DNA of 64,000 nt from Sclerotinia nivalis (GCA_029531795.1 JAPEIS010000014.1:558001-622000), one strand, 5' to 3'; positions 11,940 to 23,314 are shown, counted from the first letter of the stretch. The notes: generated from the sequence alone by a model not told the origin. A program made the numbers and translations.

Positions 11940-12375
11940 CCCTCCCCTCCGCTCTTACCCCGGATTTCGGATCGAAAAAGCTTGTGTCAAGCCTTATCGA
12001 TAAGGAGTGTTTAGTCCCCGTTGGACTTTTAATTGTTCAATACATACTTGGACAATTATTTGTCTTGAATATACAAGTCCCCGTTGGACTTTACAATTAT
12101 ATTTGTATTTAGTGTTTAGTTATAGTTTTTGTAATTTTTGTCATTTTTTGCTTTTTGTGTTCTACTAATTTGATTGTTCAATTGTCATTTAGACAATTAT
12201 ATACTATAGAAATGTCGGGTTCCAACCCATGGGATATTCCTCTGGACCAAGAGGACTTGGATGGTGTTTTCAATACACCAAATAACGACCAGGCTACGTA
12301 CAATAGCCTTGGTCCAAATAATAACCAAGCCATGAATTATGGCTTTGGTCCAAATAACAACCAGGGCCTGTACAA

Positions 12376-12391
12376 TGTTCCTGGTTCATAT
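12376..12391 (+). repeat. 16-base target-site duplication, left copy
   Basis: TGTTCCTGGTTCATAT occurs here and again, without mismatch, at 20309-20324. Host reading frame runs into it from the left. Confidence 0.9.
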
Positions 12392-12411
12392 TTGATTTGA
12401 TTTGATTTGAT
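12391..12411 (-). repeat. (TTTGA)n tail of the LINE
   Basis: About four TTTGA units follow directly on the left target-site duplication. On the element's own strand this is a simple-repeat 3' tail. Confidence 0.75.
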
Positions 12412-12744
12412 ATATTTATCGTCATAGGCCGTAGGCCACACGTGCTTGCACGTGTAAACCTTTGCCATCCATTCCAGTTTTTGGACAAATGACGCCCGGG
12501 GGAGGCCCCCAGGTGGTATGCTAGCTAGCTAGATTATATACATTTTCAGGGGTACTAGGGCAGGGTTTACATGATTGCCGTCGTATAATTGAGCAAAGCT
12601 TTTAAAGCTTGAAATGCATTCGTAGTCCGCTTCGTCTACTGGATCACTAACTCTTGATCCCTCTCCCGATCCCCTCATACGTTGAATTTTTTTTTTTTAA
12701 AAAAATAAATAATAAAATAATGAAAGGCGGATTGATCAATTTTT

Positions 12745-12838
12745 AATATATTGACCAAAATAATTGACCAAATTGACCAAATTGACCAGAATTGGCCAGC
12801 TGAATTGATCAAATTGAACGAATTGACCTAATTGACTA
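12745..12838 (-). repeat. diverged TTGACCAAA repeat in the LINE 3' UTR
   Basis: At least eight diverged TTGACC(A/AAT) units in a row, between the end of ORF2 and the tail. A T-run followed by an A-rich run lies just to the left (about 12688-12722). Confidence 0.6.
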
Positions 12839-13412
12839 TATGAACAGAAAACCGAGATCCTTAATCGTTATCCTGGTTATTCTGATCGTTGAAAGGGTGA
12901 CGCGGGTATATATTGTATTGGAAATTAGTTGTTTCCAACCATTCTGCAAGTCTGATTATACCAGTGGGTGTATTTAGAAGCTAAGGGATGGCTTCAAAAG
13001 AGGGGTTTTTTGAGAGTGTTTTGTATACTTTGCCAATTTTACAAAAGAAGAAATGTAAAGAGGTCTTTCTTTTTCTGCAAATACAGAGAGTATATACTTT
13101 GGGGTGATGGAATCGTTTGTGATAGGCTGCGAAGTCTCCATATTGGGATCTGATTGCTAGTATATAGCCCAATATAGTTCTTTTTATAGAAAATAATACT
13201 GATTCTTCTGTATAGATAATGAATAGATCCTTATAATATTGAGGACTTGTAATATTTCATAATTGTATACTTGCTAGTTTGGTATTTGTCTTTGCCAATC
13301 GTTTTAGAGAAGCTAAAATGCAGATTGGATTAAAGAGAGATAGGAGAGCTGCTCCTTCTTTTGTAACTTTGTTAGCAGTCTCATTTTTAGGGATATTAAG
13401 ATGCTCTGGGAC

Positions 13413-16400
13413 CTATCGGATACGGATCGCTCTAGACGGAAGATGTGGTGATCGAGGTCTGGAGGTCCATATTTGTATGAGATCTGCGAATTCCTTAAAA
13501 ACAGATTGAGAGGACTTATTGAAATAGAATCCTAATTGTAGTATCATTTCGTAATTATCCAGGAAAATCCAAAGATCTGAAGCTAGTTTTGTATAGAAGG
13601 AAGCTATAACAGTTTTGGCTCTATATAATACTGCAATTGCTTCTATATCAAAGACTTCTGCATTCGAGCCTAATGAAAAGGAATGCCGAATTATTTGTAT
13701 TTCGAATTGAGTTACAATATACCCGCTTTCTGTAGCTCTATCTTTGGTTTCGCTTTTTGAGTTATTCGAGAAGATCTGTATATCGTTTCTCGGGATGGTA
13801 GTATAAAAGGCTTTGAAATCAATTACTGCTTGAACTTTTAATCTTCCCAAAAGTCCGAAAACATATATTTTTGCTTAAAAACGGATCTCGGTGTATTCCC
13901 AAAGGGGAAAGACCAATGGATTGATTTGTTCAACAAATAATAGTATTGAGATAGATCTAGCAAAGCGAAAGCTAAGGATTCGATTTTGTAATAATCTTAT
14001 AATCTTGGTTCTAATGAATAAAGGGTGATATAGATCTAATCTTGCAATACGAATTGTATAAATTTGGATTGTTAGATTCAGCTCAATTTCTGAAGGCTTG
14101 AATTTGGACTCTTTATATAGGATCGCCAGATTGATGGTCTTGTACACTGGGAGAATGGCATGAGTATAGGTTAGTACTACCTTGTTCATGAAGTCCAGGT
14201 GGCCTTCTACGAGGTTGGAGATTTTGAGGTTCGAAGCAAGGTATTTCGGTCTAGACCGGTTTGGCCATTATGTTTCTGATGCGAAATAGTATTTCTTTAG
14301 AGCACAAATTATAGTTATACATCAAGTCAGATATGAAGGGATCCTTCGATTTGTATTATTGAAAGATCATAATGTATTCATAACTTTGAGGGCTTTTACA
14401 AATAGGGTCTGTATATAGGTTTTGAAATTGAGTTTCTTATCGAAGTATACCCCTAGCTATCGAAATGGACCTGATTTCGCCATAATCTTGAAGTTGTTAA
14501 TTTGTATACCTAGATCGTTTGTATATATCCAGATTCCTTTGTAAAAATGTATAAACTCTGATTTTTTGGGATCGAAAATGATACCTTCAGTTTTTCTCCA
14601 ATTCAAAGCTTCTTGCATACTGAAAGTTAATGATGTACAATTCTTTTGCAAATTATTTGAGAAAGCTAATAGAGCGATATCGTCTGCGTATCCGAACCTA
14701 CTTCCAGGATTTCCTATCCAAAAGATAGGGGTTATATAGAGTATAAATAGAATCAGGGAGATAAATGATCTTTATAGGAGATCATATCTCAGAGCTATTC
14801 TTGGGTCAGTTTCCCTGTCCAAACGGATCTTGATAAAACAATTGATGATAAAGGATTGTACCCATTTTACGAGATTGTCCGGCTACCCTTGTTCTCTAAA
14901 GCAATTGGTAAATCTGCCTGGTAATACTACATCGAAGACTCCTTTTACATCTATAATGAGTAAGATAGCTTTCAATCTTGATTTTAAGATTGATTCGATA
15001 TCATAGATTACGTATATAGTAAGATCGATGGAGGATCGTAATGGTAGGGCTCCGAATTGTTGGTTTGCTAGGACTTTGCAGGTTATAATTAGCCAGGACA
15101 TTTTTCTTGTTATAAGCCTCTTCAGATCTTTATTTAAAACAGATAGTAGAGCTATCGGTCGGTATGATCTCGGACTGGTGCTATCTGCTTTGTTGGGTTT
15201 TGGGATGATCACTATAGTGGCTAATCAGAAGCATTCTGGATGGTGTCCAATGTCGAGGCATTTCTGGAATAGTTGGAGAATTATCTTTTTGATTGATGTC
15301 CATGCGATTTGTAGAATTTTAGTAGGAATCTCATCCGCATTAGGGGCTGTATTGTTAGCTTGTAATATAGCCTTTTCCAGATCTTGCATAGTAATACCTG
15401 GGAGCAGGATAGTTTGGATAGGGCTTGTAGGGGTATCGAAGGCGATATCATCTACCTTTGCAATATTTGTGAACAGATTATTGACGAATAACGTTCTCTT
15501 TTCTTCGATACTATTAACTATTATGAGATTTATTGAATCGATCAAGGGGGGAGTGCGGTAAATCCCTATAGTTTGATACCATTTCGTTATTTTGAAGATA
15601 TCATTTATATTCTCAATCTTATCGATTTTCGAAATGAAGAAGATTTGTTTTGCTTTACGGATTACTTTTCGAAGAAAGCGTTTGGAATCCGTTGTATTAG
15701 TATACCGATTTTCAGTAGTAGTTGATTTGCAGGCTTCGTTTTATCAAGGTTGTCGTAGAGGGCCTTTCGAGATTCGATTGGCAGAGCCTATATAAGCATT
15801 TTGAAGGGCTTGAGTCAAATTGAGCACTAGCAGATCTAGGTCGGAGGGAAGATCTAGTTGGATTGGGGTATCGAGAAAGTTAAATAAGTTGATATCCAAT
15901 AGTTTTTTAAAGAGTTCTTCATTTAGAGTACTTAATTTGAACTGTTGTATTGGATTGAGACTGTGGCAATTCTAGTATAGTATAGTTTTCAAGGGTTTAT
16001 GATTTAAGGTGCAATCTAGGTGTTCGGTAAGGATGATGATAGTTAAATAAGGGCCTGAAAGGAAGGTTAAGTCCAATACGTTGTCTTTATTGTGGGTAAG
16101 GATGCTGATCAATGAAATGAAGCGCATATTCTGTAAGTTTGCTTATTCTATAAAGAATTTTGAGAATGGGGAAGAGCTTAAATGAAAAGGATTCCAATTA
16201 GAGTAATGAAGATTGAAATCTCTGAAAAGAAGTGTTGAACGTTATGTAAAATTTTGTAAAGTAAGGAGAGATTTAATTGTTCGATTTTCATTAAAGTATT
16301 GTAATGAAGTATTGTATATATTAATAATAAAGAAAGGAGAATTGTTTGATCTATTTAGTTCGAGAAAAATTAGATCTCGGAAGATTATAAATCTGAGTTG

Positions 16401-16660
16401 ATTAATCTGGAATCCGATTCTTTTCCTAATATAAATTAGAATGCAGAATTGGATCTCTCAATTGTCTAATGGGATGAAAGTTTCATATGAAGAATAGGTT
16501 TTGGTAATTTTCTGTAATAAATCTAAGAAAATATATAGTTCTTATACTAGTATAATATCGATATAATCCGAATTTGCTAAGGCTAAAACAATCTTATGAA
16601 AGGTTGTTCTTTTGCCTACATTTATTTGTATAATAGATAATGGTTTATAATGATTCATTA
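13413..16660 (-). pseudogene. LINE ORF2 remnant: endonuclease, reverse transcriptase, RNase H
   Basis: Read on the minus strand, the left end of the ORF (about 16630-16500) resembles the start of an AP-type endonuclease (LSIIQINVGKR...). Reverse transcriptase remnants follow: PNADEIPTK at about 15340, KPNKADSTSPRSYRPIALL at about 15200-15150, QQFGALP near 15050, and an intact YADD core encoded by 14679-14690. RNase H remnants lie at about 13790-13560 (IFSNNSKSE with the first Asp changed to Asn, then AEVFDIEAIAV and a later LDN). Stops and frameshifts interrupt every domain, so it cannot make a protein. The base changes are mostly toward A and T. Confidence 0.85.
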
Positions 16661-16719
16661 AAAGGAATTACGAAAGAATCTTCGATAATTGCGAATCGAT
16701 TGAAAAGACGAGAGCTGTG

Positions 16720-16928
16720 TCACGGGGTCCCCGTATATGGTATACGGAGACCGCTCGGGTTCCGACCCATAGGAGTCGGACCTCGGATAAGTGTAGGCTA
16801 GCCCCGGTCGGGGCTAGCGCTACACATAAATGTATTTAAGAAACCGTTCCTTCTATAGAAACGTAGCTCTTCGAGCTACGTCTTATCAACAAAAGTGATT
16901 TCTGTTATCCTGTCTGCTGCCTCCGTGA
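16720..16928. repeat. multi-hairpin repeat, copy 2, inside the LINE
   Basis: A 209-base GC-rich island in otherwise AT-rich LINE sequence. It is a chain of hairpins: CCGTATA/TATACGG at 16731-16747, a GGTTCCGAC/GTCGGACC pair around 16760-16782, a long stem at 16791-16825 (GTGTAG-GCTAGCCCC with its complement), and ACGTAGCTC-TTC-GAGCTACGT at 16861-16881. It ends CTCCGTGATA. Termini TCACGG.../...CCGTGA are imperfect inverted repeats. Copy 1 is at about 10962-11190. Confidence 0.6.
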
Positions 16929-17907
16929 TAAGCTGAAGGGGACAGCCATCTGATTAGAGCCGAATATACAGATTGAAGTCCTTGAACAGATTTCGTGAAG
17001 AATTTGAAATATTGGAATAGCAAAGGTTGAGATATCTTCCATTTAGGAATCGGGAAGTATAATAGTTGTACACTTAACATCCAGACAGACTTTGATTCTA
17101 ACTGAATAATAGATTTTCCTGATTATTTGTCGTTCTGATTTCGATTTGATCTTATTGACAATTGATCGTAAAGGGCATTTGGGATTGTCTACTATATATA
17201 ATCCGCAGCAATGAAAGCATTTAACCGGGCAAATATGAACTGTATTATATTTGGAAATATGATTGGTTTTGGAGTATTTAGAGGAACCACAAATGCAGCA
17301 TATTTGAGGTTTGGAACAGACCCTAGAGTTATACTATAAATAGCAATGAAAACATTAAATCGTTTTCGACTTTTGGATCAATAAAGTAATTATAATAATA
17401 GCTCCGAATATCTTCAAAGATCTTTTGAGTAGATCCTTTGTATTGGTCTTGAAGCTTACGATCCATATAGTATAGAAAAGGCCTGATTTGATATTTGATT
17501 GTGTTTGAATAGCTTGTACCAGTTCTTAGCTAGAATAGTCCTTTATAGCTTCGAAAAGGGTATCCTTGATAACAAGTTCAGTAACCATTTCGAAGGAATT
17601 ATTCAGAACTGTTATATTCCGGAAAATATAATTCAAGCGATAAGTTATCCATTTTTCTTGAATTTCGATTTTGCAATCTCCGATAACAATAGAGATAACA
17701 GATTTTTGTTTTTCTAAAACTAATAGATTAAAAAAGGAATTTATACAGAAAGCGAATCCTGTATTTACTTCCTATACTTCTTTCAAAAGAAAAGCGAAAG
17801 CTTCGAAGGCTTTTTTGAGGGCTATCAAAACAACGAAAACTCCAGCTTTGCAAACTGAATAGTTTTATCCGATTCTTATGAACAAACGGAAGTCAGTAAA
17901 AGAAATA

Positions 17908-19759
17908 ACGTGGTTTATCATCATGTGGGCCATATCATCATGTGGGTCACTTTTACCTCAATTCGTATATTCAAATTCATATTATTCAACAACCACTAAA
18001 TCAATTGATTGAAACTATTAAGAATCTAATAATCTAGGATCTATTACATTGATTTGACAAGTTCTTAAATTATAACCTGGCTTTCCACATTTACTATAAC
18101 ATCTACTAGAAGATACTTCCCCATTAGAATTCCCCCCATTTTGACGCTCGTCGCATTGAATCTGAATATCAACCTTTTGCTGAGATAATATATCTTCAGC
18201 TTCTTGTCCAGTAAATACTCCTTCATTACATAGTTGAATCTTTTTAGCATATCGACATTTGCTTAATACCTCATTTGCCCTTCGAAATATACGATTCTCT
18301 ATATTTAAAAGTGTATTCTCATAAGCTAATTTTTCTGTATTCTTAGCTAAAGCTAATACAGTCTCAAATATAGATGTAAGAGAGTTTAATTGATGACAAA
18401 CCATTCGAGATTTTACTAAAGTTGATTGTGAAAGAGCTTCAGTTGAATTGTGAGGTATTTGAAAGATCCAATAGTTTAAATCGATGAATAGAGGGGTAAG
18501 CATACAAATTCGAATATCTAGTTTTGAGAATATAGTTTGAAGATCGAATGATATTAGATCTGTTCTTCGAAAGCTAGCTTTTATATTCTGAGTTGTAATT
18601 GATTGTTGATATATAATTTTGAAAGCTATAAAGAATTCAATTTTCGAGATATAGTTGATATGAGTCTTGATAAATCCTTCAATTTGATAACTATATGCCT
18701 ATTTCAATACACTAAAACATCCAATATCAAATAATTGGATTAAGTAATTTGAATACAGTAGTAACTTTACCGTTATTATATTATTTGATTTGCAATATGA
18801 TTGAAAAGATATCGATTCATGATTTTCATATCTATCTAGTATTAGCATTCGATATTTGCCCTTTGTTCGATGAATTGTATACTTATCGAAGTACTTTAAT
18901 TATTCTAATTTTGTTTTATTATTTGTTTATTCATTAGAAATAAATTTAATAACCTAATCTACAGGAAAACCGCTTTCCGTATATCAATTAGAAAAGTGAT
19001 ATTATCCTTGCATCACTAAAAATAGTAATATAATTTCCCCTTCCCTATTATTATATATAATCGCTATAATCTATTCTCTATTGTTTAATTATATTGCCTT
19101 GCTTTTATCATTTCGTTCAGCACTAGTTACAACCATTCCGGAGCATATTATACCCATCATGAAACCGGTTTCATCGAAGTTGTAGAAATCGCAATCCAGA
19201 ATACTATATTTCGCTTGTATATTCGATACCAATCGAAATCATTCTTCAATAAGCTTAGGATCTTCGTAGAGAGTTCTTTGAAAGTCATAAACACAACTAA
19301 AATGCATCTTTAATACTATATAACGCTTTACAAATCGATGAATCCAGAGCTTTCCAATTTTTTTTGCACTTCTTGATTCGAGAATATAATTCGTTATATC
19401 TTTCACACCCTTAAGTTTAAATGGAAACTTTCTGTTATCCATATCAAGTATATATTGAATAATCATTTCCTTTTCCAATTCTATAATCTTATAGATTTTG
19501 TATCGATATTCTATACGAGAGGTAAAACCATCCATTCTATGCTGAATCGTTATACGCAGGATATTATACAGTTTAGCAACCTTCCGAATACTTAGTTTTT
19601 TGTCTTTTTGAATAGCTTCGATAGTTAGAAAGATTCGTACTTCTTTATTATTCGTTTCCATCATAGATTATTGATAAATCACATATTGAAGTGAAAAAAT
19701 AATAATTGAGGTAAAAGTGGCCCACATGATGATATGGCCCACATGATGATAAACCACGT
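17908..19759 (-). mobile_element. Fot1/pogo-type DNA transposon with 56-base terminal inverted repeats
   Basis: The ends begin ACGTGGTTTATCATCATGTG and are inverted copies of each other over about 56 bases, with a single mismatch seen. TA dinucleotides flank both ends (17906-17907 and 19760-19761), the target preference of Tc1/mariner-group elements. Each inverted repeat holds two direct copies of ATCATCATGTGGG, likely transposase-binding sites. The size and single transposase gene fit the Fot1 family. It sits within ORF1 of the LINE. Confidence 0.9.
18018..19664 (-). pseudogene. Fot1/pogo-type transposase remnant
   Basis: From ATG 19664 on the minus strand the sequence shows the psq-type helix-turn-helix (IRKVAKLYNI), the CENP-B-like second binding domain (KKIGKLWIHRFVKRY), and then, after an in-frame TGA, DFYNFDETGFMMG around the first catalytic Asp. 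The C-terminal part (about 18503-18018) has a coiled-coil region and a CCHC-like motif (CYSKCGKPGYN). The stretch between about 18500 and 19000 is too degraded to read. It is not functional as it stands. Confidence 0.85.
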
Positions 19760-20308
19760 TAGATAATATAATATTCATCAATTTTTTAAAGATAACAATA
19801 TGAAAGGACTTAATTATACTAACAGTTTTTTGAACATATGAAGCCTTGGGAACTATTATAACAAATATCCTCTCGTTTGAAATAAATAATAAGGAGATAA
19901 CAATACTGCTATCGACCCGGGGGGGGTGAAAACCATTAACAAATATATCAAAATGCTTTTCTATAGTTATCTTGAAATCCAAGCAAAGAGTAATAAAGAA
20001 TTTACAAAACTTTATTAAAAAAAATAAGAACCTTTTTGAAATCTAAATATCTATCCAAAAAAGAGATAATTGAGCTGAAGATTATTTGATCATCGTTTAT
20101 CTTAACTATCAAAGCATTGGCTCTATCCAGAAGGGTCTGGAAGAGCTTTGGGGGAACGGAAAGCATAGTAGCAGAAACATATCTATACAGCGCTTGCCGG
20201 GGCTGAAAAGTTTCGTTTTTAAATCCTATGAATAATAAGAACGATCGATTGATCAATAAAACGCAATAATAAACGCGTTTTGAAGTTATTCTATCGAACT
20301 ATATGAAG

Positions 20309-20324
20309 TGTTCCTGGTTCATAT
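20309..20324 (+). repeat. 16-base target-site duplication, right copy
   Basis: Exact second copy of TGTTCCTGGTTCATAT. The host frame resumes directly after it with GAT AAC CAG. Confidence 0.9.
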
Positions 20325-21109
20325 GATAACCAGGGCACGTACAATGGTCCTGGATTAGGTAATCAATCACAGATGATTGATTACCAATCACCTAACCTTG
20401 GTAACCAATCAAACAATGGTTACCAACCATTCAACGTCTCGGTACCAGACAATCAGATGGTACCAAACAACTCGGTATTTATGCCGAACCCTCCGGCGTA
20501 TCCAACGTAGGGAATGTCCCAAGGCTACCCCGAACAATTTGTCTCGGAAATGCCCCAAACGCATTCCCAACAACCACTGTTGGATACTCCTCATCCTACA
20601 CCCGCCGTCTATTATTCAAACCCAAATCATTTTGGGCAACAAATGATGGCTATGTCACCACCCGACTCCGTCCAATCAGGACCAATGTGGGTCGGAGTCG
20701 CTCCTCAACCTCCGCCCGCAAATTTCGGGCATCCCGCTGCACCTCCCGCAGCACCTCCCGCAGCGACAAAGAGGAAAGTCAGTTCCAACGCTTGCGTGGA
20801 GTGTAATCGCAAAAAAACCAGATGCGATAGGGATGCCACGAATCCGCACCTTCCCTGTGCCGGCTGTACGCGATCGGGGAAGGACTGCGTGATGAAGAAA
20901 TCTGCGCGGGGAGGGAAGAGGGTGAAGGGGCAGGTGAAGGGGGTGATGCCTTGGAATCTTCCGAGGGGGAGGGAGGAGAGGGGGGAGGGTGAGCAGGAGG
21001 AGGAGCGGGAAGATGGGGAAGAAGGGGAAGAAGATTGATTGATGATCTTTCGGAGGGTTGGGGGTTCTCCTGGGGTAGCTGGTGGTTTTTCCGGATGTAG
21101 TTGTACTGG

Positions 21110-21179
21110 GAGTTTTGAGTTTTGAGTTTGGAGTTTGGAGTTTGGAGTTTGGAGTTTGGAGTTTGGAGTTTGGAGTTTG
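21110..21179 (+). repeat. 7-base tandem repeat (GAGTTTG)10
   Basis: Ten 7-base units; the first two are GAGTTTT and the rest GAGTTTG. It lies about 70 bases after the stop of the Zn2Cys6-type gene. Confidence 0.95.
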
Positions 21180-23314
21180 TAATGATTCAAATCATCATAT
21201 ACCCAATATAAATATAGACGAGGAACCGGGTAGTTGAACGATCTATATCTTTGGAATGATTTGAATCATTTAAATGGCGTTCCATGGACGGATGGATACT
21301 CGAGTACGCATAACCTAGCTTCAGCGTGTTGGGTTGTGGAGGAAAGAGAGGAAACAGACTGGTTGGAGTCTTTAGTACTATTTATTGTTTAATTGATTAG
21401 AGATGGGATGGATGCATAGATGCATAAAAGTGCAGAAGCACTATAAAAGTCCAATATCTATCACGTTTTCAGCCAGGCGTGATAGATGGATCATAGATGG
21501 TTGAAAAAAAAGAGGACAAAGACTGATACGAAAGTCTTTACTGCTATAAATTTAAAAGTTTGGGACAAAATGCGATAGGGCGCACATAATAATACAATAC
21601 AAAAGTTTTTATGTAAATGCCTTGCCTCTCACCGTCGACGACTTGAGCTCTTACTGTCTTTCATTGGCTTTCCTTTTATACACCTGTCTCTCGTCCGCCT
21701 ATCGTCAGTTTTTGCTGTCAGCTGTTTTCACTGTCTTCGCTCTGGCTGGTTTTCGTCCGCTGTCCTCTCAAACGCCACCACTGTCAGTCCACCGGGTACC
21801 ACATCAACTTAGATTTGTGGAAGACCAGCTACAACTTATCTTATATGGTCTTATTCAACAGTAAAAGGGGGGAAAATTGAGGGCACGAAAGAGAGAAGTT
21901 GTATTTGAGATAGTTGGGGAATAGACGGACTAAAACGAAGAGAAGAGGATGGGAAGGGAAGGGAGGATGGGAAGGGAGGATTGTATAAGTACCTGTGGCT
22001 CTTTCTGTATATTCTTTCGGGGCGTTCAGTTGATGTAGAGTGATTGTTGCACTAGAAATCATAATTCACGAATTTTTTGCCCGTGTTTATTATTTGATAC
22101 CTTGAATGAAGGCTTTAAGATTACCTGGCTGCTCACACAACACAAAGAAACTTAAGTGATTGGCGAACTTGTGGCTTGATACCTGCGTGAAATCATAATT
22201 GAAATAAATGATGGCTGATGAGGAGAAGTAAGAAAATTGAAGTGGTGAATCAATGTGAGTGCGGGAAGAAGTGAAGAGATGAAGTGAAGTTAGCAGTTGC
22301 TTACTCATCAGCATCACCTTCCTTCCTTCTCTCTTAACACACACCTCCGCACACCCCAATTGAACCCAGCATTGAAAATTATCGTTATTTCAAATCAATT
22401 GTACCTGATCTATCTAATCTTTGTATTCAATACCGATATATTTCCTGAGGGGGAACCAATTTGAGGAGAGGAAGTGGGTGATGGATCAGTTGATGAAGCA
22501 GGTGATCAAATGCGTGACTTCTTATCCAGTAATGATTTAAGTCACGAGTTAATCCACCCATAACCTCCTCTTCATTCTAGATGTTAGTATCTATTGACAT
22601 TGATCGCATCTTATTTTACATAGGTATATGTGAATGGCAATTAATTCTCATAATCACAATCACTATCACAGAGATATCGAGACGAGACCAAAAATAGTAA
22701 AGAGAACCCCACACCCCGGCCCGCACAACATGCTCTTACATTCCTGCGGCCAACAACAGCCTGTTGATATTGATCGAGTTCAACAAAACACAGGTCGAGG
22801 TACATCCAAAGTATGGCGGATCTGTAACAAACATGTCAAAGATTGGTGGTAGAACATATTCAGGCATGGTCGCTATTGCCATCGCCGTTTGGTGGCGGGT
22901 CCGAGGACTGTCTTAGTCGTGACAATTGATCAAATCGATTCGACTTAGCAGAACGTCCTGAATGAACTTGCACCGTTATTCCGCCAACCAGTGACCCACT
23001 GTCGTTTGAAATGACACTAATAGACTCTTGGGCATGATTTGATGGCTACTAAGTACGAAGAAACATCTCGGCTGTGCTGACTCTTTGATGATACTCTACA
23101 AGGCAAGGACGGCGAATAGTGACTGAGGAGAGAGAAGGGAGCGGTGACTAAAAGAAACGGGCAACAGAGCAAACCGAGTGCAATGACGAATGAGGCATCA
23201 AGTTCAAGCTTGGTTCGTAAGAAATCAGATCAATCGGCTCGCTAGCAAACCAATTCATCATCATTCTCCCTCGCCTCCTTCTCTTTCTCCGCGTTATCAA
23301 GCTTTCTTCCGCCT
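21180..23314. other. gene-poor region
   Basis: No ORF here has recognisable motifs, codon bias or splice-linked continuation. A repeated GGGAAGGGAGGATG word occurs near 21950-21980. Nothing else supportable. Confidence 0.5.

Larger units (their letters stand above)
16929..20256 (-). pseudogene. LINE ORF1 (gag-like) remnant, split by the Fot1-type element
   Basis: On the minus strand the N-terminal part reads from ATG 20256 to about 19761 with frame breaks, and the rest from 17905 down to about 16930. At about 17320-17130 there are closely spaced Cys/His knuckles (C-C-I-C-G ... H ... C, then K-C-F-H-C-C-G ... N-P-K-C-P-L-R) typical of ORF1 proteins of Tad-group LINEs, which bind the element RNA. 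A 1852-base DNA transposon splits the ORF, and stops are frequent. Confidence 0.75.
12392..20308 (-). mobile_element. Tad-like non-LTR retrotransposon (LINE), degenerate, with nested insertions
   Basis: The element lies on the minus strand between two 16-base target-site duplications. Its 3' end at 12392 is a short (TTTGA)n run, which read on the minus strand is a (TCAAA)n tail as seen on many LINEs. Minus-strand order is ORF1 with zinc knuckles, then ORF2 with endonuclease, reverse transcriptase and RNase H remnants. Without the nested 1852-base DNA transposon and one TA copy it is about 6.1 kb, a normal size for this group. The sequence is strongly AT-shifted with many stops, as expected from repeat-induced point mutation. 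No LTRs are present. Confidence 0.85.
12212..21038 (+). pseudogene. Zn2Cys6-type protein gene split by a nested transposon block
   Basis: The 5' piece, 12212-12391, starts at ATG (MSGSNPWDIPLDQEDLDG) and encodes Asn/Gln-rich repeats (GPNNNQ twice). The 3' piece, 20325-21038, continues in the same frame and style (DNQGTYNGPG). Between them lie 7.9 kb of transposons bounded by a 16-base duplication. The 3' piece has one in-frame TAG at 20508-20510, then stays open to the TGA at 21038. A C-x2-C-x6-C-x10-C-x2-C-x6-C cluster lies in the C-terminal third, followed by a Gly/Lys and Glu-rich tail. Zn2Cys6 clusters bind DNA in fungal regulators, but no fungal-specific transcription factor middle domain is visible. 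Without insertion and stop it would be about 297 residues. ATG 20514 after the TAG could still give a 174-residue product that keeps the zinc cluster. Upstream reading before ATG 12212 uses no ATG. Confidence 0.85.

Noticed and set aside
11609..12112. 167-codon ORF upstream of the split gene
   Set aside because: It has no motif, contains non-coding direct repeats and lies where the 5' UTR and promoter are expected.
12392..20308. LTR retrotransposon as explanation of the insert
   Set aside because: No long terminal repeats; the tail, the ORF order and the 16-base duplication fit a LINE better.
21622..21864. 80-codon hydrophobic ORF
   Set aside because: No motif, no splice continuation, and no coding-like neighbours.
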